From the NCBI GenBank assembly GCA_964016885.1, contig OZ024747.1, forward strand, positions 2,378,262 to 2,442,261: a DNA stretch of 64,000 nucleotides, read 5' to 3'. The notes below the pieces were generated by a model, which was given only the letters and a program-made list of their open reading frames with translations, ran no database searches and was not told the DNA's origin. Shown one piece after another: positions 56,726 through 64,000 of the stretch (positions within the stretch are counted from its first letter, which is position 1; each line of letters starts with the position of its first letter). The DNA is from Eledone cirrhosa (lineage: Eukaryota > Mollusca > Cephalopoda > Octopoda > Eledonidae). The position numbers and the translations under genes are program-made.

Positions 56726-57304
56726 CAGACACACAAAAGCACATATACATATGCATGATGTGTGCATTAGTATATATAATATTAAATGCATACTCATGAT
56801 TTCATAGCAGAAAATAGTTTGAAATGGAAGAGATAGGATATCATTCAAATCTTCTTTCTTTACTTTATGATATCCAGTTAGGTTTACATTCAACTGGATA
56901 CCAACATTAACATATGTTATGTGTTAAATGCTCTAAAGATCAATATAGAAATAAACATAGAAACAGGCTTTTATGTTCCTCTTCACTTAAAGTTTATACT
57001 CAGCTCTTTAATATTTTCATACTGAAAAAGAAAAGCATTTGCCTTGCTCTAAAAGAAACAATTACACACACACACATTAACCAATAACATTTCATAAGAC
57101 AACAATGAAGCTGTGAACATCTAGAAACATTGATGATGGATTTAAGATTTGTATTGTTCCAAACTAATAATAAGAGACTTGTACAAAATATATTAATAGA
57201 TAATGAGAAAATCTTGATTAAAAAAGGGGAATATTGTCCGGTGTTTTTAAACAACCTAACTCCACCACACAGACATATCAACATTTTACTGCGATTTTTG
57301 ACCT
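56726..57304. other. Unassigned
   Basis: AT-rich complex sequence. The frame at 57000-57401 on the minus strand overlaps a LINE 3' end and is not a gene. Confidence 0.4.
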
Positions 57305-57520
57305 CCATACTGCATCCTTTAAAACCCTCATGCTTCCCGAAATTCGCCAAAATTACACCTGATATACCCCTTCCATACACATGCACACATGTGTATATCA
57401 TGACTCATGCACTGTTCATTTTCCTGACGTTTGTACATTATCCTATGTACTATACATACACTTTTTGATGAGTTGTAGTGCACCTGAGCACTGTACACAA
57501 TATTTTCATTATTATTTTAT
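57305..57520 (+). repeat. LINE 3' end copy (family of 42545-43742)
   Basis: CATCCTTTAAAACCCTCATG, CTTCCCGAAATTCGCC, then GTACTATACATACACTTTTT and GAGCACTGTACACAATATTT. Closer to the 42.5-kb copy than the one at 53735 is. Confidence 0.85.
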
Positions 57521-57639
57521 ATGATGCTAGGTGGGTCAAACGTTATCTTGCCATTCGTTGTGGTCCTTCATTTCATATAGACACACAGCAATAGAAATAA
57601 CTGGTTAGCTTTGTGGAGTATATCGTGGCTTTTTTATTG

Positions 57640-57675
<36 letters not shown>

Positions 57676-57752
57676 GGTTAAATTTATACATATAAAATGT
57701 ATATTGATAAAGAGAAGTTTTGTATATCGTTTAAATTTGTATAAATAAATAA

Positions 57753-57783
<31 letters not shown>

Positions 57784-57816
57784 ATGTGTGTGTGTATGTA
57801 TATGTATATATATATA
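57521..57816. other. Unassigned, with (TA)n tracts
   Basis: TA runs at 57645-57670 and 57750-57830. No gene. Confidence 0.4.
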
Positions 57817-57950
57817 TAAATGTAATCTGAGTTTTTCGAATATTAATAATAACATTTGTTTCGTTTGCAATTATGCAAGCAAGCCTCAATTTTATAGCCA
57901 TGTCAATAGAATGAACCCTTCATTCTTGCTCTTGTGTTGGTGTGCGAACA

Positions 57951-58000
57951 GACCCGCAGACACTAATGTTTCTGGGTATCACCCTTCATCAGTACAGCTC
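57951..58000 (-). ncRNA. Candidate type I hammerhead ribozyme, left arm
   Basis: On the minus strand GAGCTGTA (58000-57993) precedes CTGATGA (57992-57986). Stem II is GGGT with ACCC around a 3-base loop, with an A-A mismatch at its base. GAAA is 57972-57969. Stem III is ACA with TGT around TTAG, ending in the cleavage triplet GTC (C at 57959). TGCGGGTC (57958-57951) pairs with GAGCTGTA except at one G-G. The small stem III is like minimal hammerheads of Penelope-like elements. Against it, the usual G-C pair at the base of stem II is missing. Activity is inferred, not shown. Confidence 0.55.
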
Positions 58001-58300
58001 ACTGTTCACCTGTCAAACTGTCAGAGCTAGTGAAAATATATGATATTTTCAAAAATACACATGTAGAGCGAAATTTTTTTTTTTATTTGAATGTGGCTAA
58101 GCCGGCCATTTATCGCTTGTATACAGGAAATTGACTGGCCAGACTTCTGATATGCAAATCTGGCTGATTAGTGGATCTGCTAATATGCAGATCTGACTGA
58201 TCAGCCAGTCTGCTAATATGCAAATCAGGCCAATCGGTCACTGTATTTTTGAAAATATCATATATTTTCACTAGCTCTGACAGTTTGGCAGGTGAACAGT

Positions 58301-58350
58301 GAGCTGTACTGATGAGGGGTACTACCCAGAAACATTAGTGTTTGCAGTTC
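58301..58350 (+). ncRNA. Candidate type I hammerhead ribozyme, right arm
   Basis: GAGCTGTA (58301-58308) pairs over all 8 positions, two of them G-U, with TGCAGTTC (58343-58350). CTGATGA is 58309-58315. Stem II is GGGT (58317-58320) with ACCC (58324-58327), with G-A at its base. GAAA is 58329-58332. Stem III is ACA (58332-58334) with TGT (58339-58341). The cleavage-site base is T at 58342. Compared with the left-arm copy, stem I differs at A/G but still pairs, which supports conservation of the fold. Confidence 0.6.
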
Positions 58351-58514
58351 TGGTCGCATGCCAACACAAGAGCAAGAATGATGTGTTCATTCTACTGACA
58401 TGGCTATAAAATTGAGGCTTGTTTGCATAATTGCAAACGAATCGAATGTTATTATTAATATTCGAAAAACTCAGATTACATTTATTTTATTCAGCCATGT
58501 AGAGCGAAATTTTC

Positions 58515-58660
58515 TTTTTATATATATATATATATACATATATAATGTGTGTGTATGTGTATATAAATATGTGTGTGTATGTATGCATATATATGTGTGT
58601 GTGTCTGTACATATACATATATATGTATATGTATCTGTGCACATATATATTTAAGTTTTG
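58515..58660. repeat. (TA)n/(TG)n microsatellite
   Basis: TA and TGTG tracts. Confidence 0.85.
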
Positions 58661-59000
58661 CAGACATATATGAAAGTTACAATAGGATAACAACATAAAT
58701 ACTTTTGGTGATTTTTCTCAATTAGAGAAGATTTTTTAGTTGCAGAGAGAAATTGCTACAACATAAAGCGAAGAGATTAGATGAAGATTCTCAGATGCAA
58801 GGAACTACCTAATTACTAATCTTTACCAATGCCACCTAATTACTAATCTTTAGCAATGCCACCTAATTTTGTTCATCTAACAGGAAATAGTGTTGTTTGT
58901 GCCAATTGGCTTCAACTTCTATAGAACTATTTATGTGTTTGTACATGTATATAGTTTAGTATGTGTGTATGAACACATACGCATGTACACATATACACAC
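58661..59000. other. Unassigned
   Basis: A short direct repeat, CACCTAATTACTAATCTTTA, occurs near 58805 and 58835. No gene. Confidence 0.4.
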
Positions 59001-59004
59001 ACAC

Positions 59005-59061
59005 AGAATAGACTCACACACACACACACACGTATATATTTATATAAATATTTATATTTAC

Positions 59062-59092
<31 letters not shown>

Positions 59093-59231
59093 GACTCACA
59101 CATACACGCACACACACACGTATATATTTATATAAATATTTATATTTACATATATATATATATACACACACACACAGACTCACACATACACACACACATG
59201 TATATATTTATATAAATATTTATATTTACAC

Positions 59232-59266
<35 letters not shown>

Positions 59267-59335
59267 GACTCACACATACACACACACACACATGTATATA
59301 AATATTTATAGTTACATATATATATATATATACAC
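59005..59335. repeat. CA/TA satellite of about 90-bp units
   Basis: Four units of GACTCACACATACAC, (CA)n, GTATATATTTATATAAATAT and (TA)n. Confidence 0.9.
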
Positions 59336-59364
59336 ACACAAATATCTATATGTATATGTATGCA

Positions 59365-59422
59365 TACATAGTCCAACCCTTGCTAGCAGGAAGAGTGGAT
59401 GTTAAAATGATGATGATGATAT
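59365..59422 (+). repeat. LINE/SINE 3' tail fragment
   Basis: CAACCCTTGCTAGCAGGAAG, GTGGATGTTAAAATG and (GAT)n, then TA. Confidence 0.65.
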
Positions 59423-59598
59423 ATGCGTGTGTGTGCATATATATATATATATAATTATGTATATATATATTTATGCGTGTGTATATAGGCATACAGAGAG
59501 TGAAGGAGAGCTAGATAATAATATAGTATATAAATAGATATATACTATATGTACTTTTGTGTGTCTATGCAAATATATATATACACTGCTGAGTAAAT

Positions 59599-59654
<56 letters not shown>

Positions 59655-59655
59655 T
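59423..59655. repeat. TA-rich microsatellite complex
   Basis: Several TA runs broken by short segments. Confidence 0.85.
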
Positions 59656-59773
59656 TTTATATATTCCTATAATTAGAAAGAAAAAAATAAAGAATCTGAT
59701 TCTTCTTTACTGACAATTTTTAATTAATTAAAGTGCTACACACACACACACTTAAAGTGCTACACACACACAT

Positions 59774-59807
<34 letters not shown>

Positions 59808-60009
59808 GATAATTCTTTCTTATTTGTTTATGTATATTATTTATATATTTAGTTTCTGAATTTGTTTAGCAAGATTCTTTATCTGAAATCGTGTGTTGAA
59901 ACCGATATTGTTATACTTTGGGAGGGTCATGTTGCCAATAAGTATTGGCAACATGACCCTCCCAAAGTATAACAATATTTATATATTTATTTATATATAT
60001 AATAATAAT
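59656..60009. other. Unassigned, with a palindrome
   Basis: CA/TA tracts at 59740-59808. A perfect palindrome of 29-bp arms, around TTTGGGAGGGTCATGTTGCC (59908-59968), lies between TA-rich flanks, like the other hairpin elements. Confidence 0.6.
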
Positions 60010-60130
60010 AATTCTTTCTACTTTTGGCACAAAGCCATCAATTATCCCAGTGTATTACTGGTACTTTATTTTATCGACCCCAGAAGGATGAAAGGTAAAG
60101 TTAACCTCGGCAGGATTTGAACTCAGATTG
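60010..60130 (-). repeat. SINE family B, 3' part
   Basis: CTACTTTTGGCACAAAGCCA through GGATTTGAACTCAG. The head is missing. Confidence 0.85.
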
Positions 60131-60149
60131 GCAACTTTCCCTAATCTAT

Positions 60150-60232
60150 TGGCTGTATTATTATTATATATATATTATTATATATATATTATTATATATA
60201 TATTATTATATATATATTATTATATATATAAG
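60150..60232. repeat. (TATATATTATTA)n tandem repeat
   Basis: About seven 12-bp units. Confidence 0.9.
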
Positions 60233-60315
60233 GGCGGTGGATTGGCAGTATCGGTAGAGGGTCGGACTCCATGCTTTGCAGCAAAGAATTACGGCCCTTT
60301 ATGGTCTGAGTTCAG
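60233..60315 (+). repeat. SINE family B, 5' head
   Basis: AGGGCGGTGGATTGGCAGTA to GGTCTGAGTTCAGATA, cut inside box B by (TA)n. Confidence 0.85.
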
Positions 60316-60335
60316 ATATATATATATATATATAT

Positions 60336-61333
60336 ACCGGAGGAGTTCAAGACCGGCTGCCCATGGGAACTTCTATACACAGATGATCTAATGCTCATAG
60401 CCGAATCAATGGCTGAACTAGAGAAGAAATTCCAAACATGGAAGCATGGCCTAGAATCAAAGGGCCTTAAAGTTAACTTGTCTAAGACTAAAGTTCTAGT
60501 ATGTAGGAAGGAAAATAGGGCACCAGTCCCATCTGGGAAATGGCCATGCTCAGTGTGTAGGAAAAGAGTAGGCAGAAACTCCATTTTATGTCCCAAATGC
60601 AAAGTATGGGTGCATAAAAGATGTAGTGGGATCACAGGTAAGCTCACTAAGAATATAGATTTTATATGTGGCCAGTGCTCAGGTGCAATAAGTAGTAGCA
60701 AGTGCCCACAAGATACTAGCTCCTTCCATTGCCCAGATGGTTCTATAGAAATAGTGGACACGTTCCGTTACCTGGGTGACAAAATCAGCAGTGGTGGAGG
60801 GTGCTCTGAAAGTACAGTAGCTAGAGTCAGAACGGGATGGAAAAAGTTCAGAGAGCTTACACCACTATTGGCCGCTAAAGGTTTCTCTCTAAAAATAAAA
60901 GGCAGACTGTATGATGCCTGCATACGAACAGTGATGTTACATGGCAGTGAGACCTGGGCATTGTGTGCAGAAGATAGACGCAGACTGGAGAGGAACAAAG
61001 CTTGCATGCTCCGTTGGATGTGTAATAGTAATATACGTGAACGGCAAAGCATAAATGAACTAAGTGAGAAATTAGGAATAAGAGGGATCAGATGCTGTTT
61101 ACTTGAGAGAAGACTACATTGGTATGGTCACGTGATGCGCATGAAAGACGACAATTGTATAAAAAAAGTGCAGGGCGATAAAAATAGACGGTAGCCACGG
61201 AGTAGGCAGACCCAGAAAAACCTGGGACGACTTGATAAATTCTGACCTCACACACTTACACCTCTCCAAGACAATGTCACTGGACCGAGATCTTTGGCGC
61301 TACACAGTAATACAGAAGACCCGCCTTACCTAA
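60336..61333 (+). pseudogene. LINE reverse-transcriptase relic with inserted PHD-like zinc finger
   Basis: Starts abruptly after (TA)n with LLYTDDLMLIAES, the catalytic box (YTDD in place of YADD or FADD). ESKGLKVNLSKTKVLV follows, then a Cys/His-rich insert (about 60550-60690): CSVCRKRVGRNSILC, CKVWVHKRC and FICGQC, a PHD-like C4HC3 pattern. The thumb and C-terminal parts follow: DTFRYLGDKISSGG, VMLHGSETWAL, RLHWYGHVMRM. A frame slip between about 61160 and 61184, near an A7 run, then gives GRPRKTWDDLI and DRDLWRYTVI to a TAA at 61331. The 5' half is absent. The PHD-like finger between the palm and thumb is unusual, though I recall similar predicted proteins in molluscs. Confidence 0.85.
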
Positions 61334-61708
61334 ATACAAAGCGGAACCTCCAGTCAGTAGGCACCTCTTAACAAAAATACACCCCCGCCCCACCGCCCCC
61401 ATCCCCCCTTTTGATGTAAAGTTATGTTGGTACCACAACATCCAGTCCTAAATAAATGAGGTCGTGTAGGTGTCACGACAAAAAAAACACACAGTCCACA
61501 CTGTAATGTGGCCGTGTAGGTAACACGGTAAAAACCTCCCAGTCCACACTGTAAACGTGGTTGGTGTTAGGAAGGGCATCCAGCCGTAGAAAACCCGCCA
61601 GACAGTCCTGAGCAAGACAACCAATCTTGCCTCAAGTGGGACAATTCCCGTCCAGACCAATGCTAGTGTGTAAGATGGACGTTAAACGATGATGATGATG
61701 ATGATGAT
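61334..61708 (+). repeat. LINE 3' UTR with (GAT)n tail
   Basis: Matches 13939-14408 and the inverse of 51608-52030. It includes GGTTGGTGTTAGGAAGGGCA shared with family A SINEs, ends in about six GAT units and is followed by (TA)n. Confidence 0.85.
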
Positions 61709-61884
61709 ATATATATATATATATATATATATCTTATACACACAGATATATATAATGTACATATTATGAATGTGGATGTTGCAGTATAGTCATTTATTTA
61801 TTTCTTTGTACTATTCAGAAATTATCTCTAGCTGAATTCTTAATTTAGATAATGGAAGACAACAATTAGAAACCTATATATAAA
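61709..61884. other. (TA)n, then unassigned
   Basis: A TA run to about 61735, then complex sequence. Confidence 0.5.
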
Positions 61885-62580
61885 TATAGTCATGTATGTC
61901 TCTATCTCTGTATGTGTGTGTGTATGTGTCTATCTCTATATGTGTGTGTGTATATGTCTATCTCTGTATGTGTGTGTGTATGTGTCTATCTCTGTATGTG
62001 TGTGTATATGTCTATCTCTATATGTGTGTGTGTATATGTCTATGTGTGTGTGTATGTGTCTCTATCTGTATATGAGTGTGTGTATGTGTCTATCTGTGTA
62101 TGAGTGTGTGTATGTGTCTCTATCTCTGTATGTGTGTGTATGTCTGTCTATCTCTGTATGTGTGTGTGTATGTGTCTCTATCTCTGTATGTATGTGTATG
62201 TGTCTCTATCTCTGTATGAGTGTGTGTATGTCTGTCTATCTCTGTATGAGTGTGTGTATGTGTCTCTATCTCTCTATGTGTGTGTGTATGTGTCTATCTC
62301 TGTATGAGTGTGTTTATGAATCTCTATCTCTGTATGAGTGTGTGTATGTGTCTCTATCTTTGTATGTGTGTGTGTGTATGTGTCTCTATCTCTGTATGTG
62401 TGTGTGTATGTGTCTCTATCTCTGTATGTGTGTGTGCATATGTGTCTCTATCTCTGTATGTGTGTGTGTGTATGTGTGTATCTCTCTATCTCTGCATGAG
62501 TGTGTGTATATCTGTATCTCTCTATCTGTGCATGTGGTGTGTGCGTGTGTGTGTGTCTCTCTCTCTCTGTGTATGTGTGT
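61885..62580. repeat. TG/TC minisatellite of about 30-bp units
   Basis: About 23 units of TGTCTCTATCTCTGTATG plus (TG)n. Cys/Val/Ser frames across it are artefacts. Confidence 0.95.
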
Positions 62581-62599
62581 AGTAAAGGAGGATGTTGTA

Positions 62600-62720
62600 G
62601 TGGTTTGGATCTTTGGCTCATCATTAAACGTTTGTGTTCTGTCCTTGATCAAGACATTTAATTCAATGTTACCCCAGTCCACTCAGCTGGCAAAGAAGCA
62701 GTCTTGTGACATACTGTGTT
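62600..62720 (+). repeat. tRNA-SINE body fragment
   Basis: GTCCTTGATCAAGACATTTA and CCCCAGTCCACTCAGCTGGC match the family A body (CTTGAGCAAGACACTTTATT and CAGTTTACTCAGCTG). The tRNA head is not clear. Confidence 0.6.
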
Positions 62721-63739
62721 GTGCTGAAACTCTCTGAAGTCTGTGAAATTTTCTGCCACTTCTATGTTAATGTCCAGTGCTAGATTTACCATTGTACTTA
62801 GGTGTGCTAAAACACAGGACCCTGTTGGCCATGGGATCCTATCTTCCTGCTCAAAACTGTTTACCTTCTTCAGGGCCCAAGTAAGGGGTTTATTAACTTA
62901 ACTAGCACAGGGCCTTGTGTGTCCTAAATCCAGCACTGATTTTATCAGCAGGCTTATTCTTTGGTCCCTCAACTAGAACAGTCATCATTGTAACTGATGG
63001 AAGTCTGACATACATACAAGTGCTTATATGTTTGAAACACCATTTTACGTAAGCTTACCCATAATTTGTCGTTCACACACATTAAACTTGCACATCCAAT
63101 GAAGCAAGCTTGCTTTATTTCTCTCTAACTTTCACATATCTTCTGCATTTACTCCCCAAGTCACAAATTACAAGAAATTTATTAGGTTAACACATAGTGA
63201 AAGGGAAAAAAAGAAAGTGTCTTCAATATTTTGTTTGTTAGTCCTTCATTAAGAAGTTAGTGGGAGGTTACATGAACAAAATGTTATTCTTTCTCTTAGA
63301 CTTCAGGTATTTTTTGAAAGCTAAATATTGGCCCCTAAAATACTACAGTGGGCCCTGCAATGCTACTGTGGCCGCCCTGGGACCCACTTGCCATTGGGCA
63401 ACCTGGCCAGTCCGTCACTGTCTATGTCTATATATACATTCAGACATTTGTATCTGATGGGAATGGTTATTATAATGATGACAATGATGATGATGATTCA
63501 TGTGCAAAGGACAACACGAAAAGGTTGACCAATCAGTAAAAAATGTACATACAAATACTCAGATAAATGAATAGCTAGATAGATATACTGAAAGATATAT
63601 AAATATTAACTAATTTTACATCGTCACCTCATTATAGTCCATCACAAAACAATAGAAAAAAAAAATATATATATATCAATGTGTGTCTGTGGGAATTTGG
63701 GCATGTATTTATGTATATATGTGTGTATAAGAGCATGTG
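62721..63739. other. Unassigned; possible old MITE pieces
   Basis: GGGCCCAAGTAAGGGG and CAGGGCCTTGTGTGTC (62870-62930), and GGGCCCTGCAATGC with GGCCAGTCCGTCACTG (63350-63420), resemble ends of old non-autonomous DNA elements. No gene was identified. Confidence 0.35.
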
Positions 63740-64000
63740 TGCATGTATTCTAGGGCGGGTAAAATTCCCGAGATCCATGGACGAGTTCTCTCCAGCAGTC
63801 TCTGTCCCTCATTATCGCTGCCATGTCCTGCGTCTCCAACAGACCAGTGTCTGTCCTTAGGGCAGCAACATACGTTAACCCTGGTCTTCCTCTTCCAGTG
63901 TGTCCATGTAGTGGCTCCCACAGGAGCACTGAGTGCAATGTCAACTCTGGATGTCGGTGAGCATGTCCAGCTAACCCCAGTCTCCTCTGTGTCACTTTTG
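63740..64000 (-). pseudogene. LINE protein C-terminal relic, running off the window
   Basis: On the minus strand 63995..63750 reads RRLGLAGHAHRHPELTLHSV, then LWEPLHGHTGRGRPGLTYV and DTGLLETQDMAAIMRDRDCW, the usual C-terminal block of RTE-like non-LTR retrotransposons. It ends SREFYPP and a stop. The 5' part lies beyond the window edge, so whether the copy is intact upstream cannot be seen. Confidence 0.8.

Larger units (their letters stand above)
57817..58484. repeat. Large inverted-repeat element with hammerhead-like motifs
   Basis: Arms 57817-58060 and 58241-58484 (about 244 bp each) are inverted copies with roughly 90% identity. The 180-bp loop holds three diverged units of TGCTAATATGCAAATCTGGC. 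CATGTAGAGCGAAATTTT stands directly after the left arm (58060) and after the right arm (58496) as a direct repeat. TA tracts bound both sides. Each arm carries a ribozyme-like segment, listed separately. No protein is encoded. Confidence 0.85.

Overview
The window looks like AT-rich, repeat-swollen animal DNA, most likely from a cephalopod and probably an octopus. This is inferred, not proven. The reasons are a protocadherin whose whole ectodomain sits in one large exon, abundant tRNA-derived SINEs of the octopus type with (GAT)n tails, very long micro- and minisatellites, and 5'-truncated LINE fragments. There are no bacterial-style genes, operons or CRISPR arrays.

Only one host gene is convincing: a plus-strand protocadherin. 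Its first coding exon (3670..6090) encodes a signal peptide, six cadherin repeats, a transmembrane helix and the start of the cytoplasmic tail. It ends at a consensus donor. A second coding exon (21087..21237) joins it in phase 0 across a 15 kb intron and leaves by another donor. The remaining exons were not found, so everything downstream may be intron or intergenic DNA.

The rest is a repeat landscape. It includes: a 59/64-bp minisatellite with higher-order structure (1..1195); a Penelope-like endonuclease fragment between 0.65-kb inverted arms (10.7..12.7 kb); an R2-like LINE C-terminus (12.85..13.55 kb); a Tc1 transposase relic (16.0..16.8 kb); LINE RT fragments (33.8..34.5, 38.6, 42.5..43.7, 60.3..61.7 and 63.7..64 kb); two 229-bp TTAA-flanked MITEs, one inside a LINE relic; two main SINE families; and large arrays of (TG)n, (CA)n, ACC/ACT triplets, AAAAT pentamers and 18-60 bp minisatellites. 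Long open frames inside these arrays are artefacts of periodicity.

The most interesting signal is a group of hairpin elements bounded by (TA)n. The largest (57817..58484) carries, in each arm and on opposite strands, a 50-nt sequence that folds as a minimal type I hammerhead ribozyme: CTGATGA and GAAA core, an 8-bp stem I, and a 3-bp stem III ending in GTC or GTT. A weaker version occurs in the hairpin near 7.7 kb.
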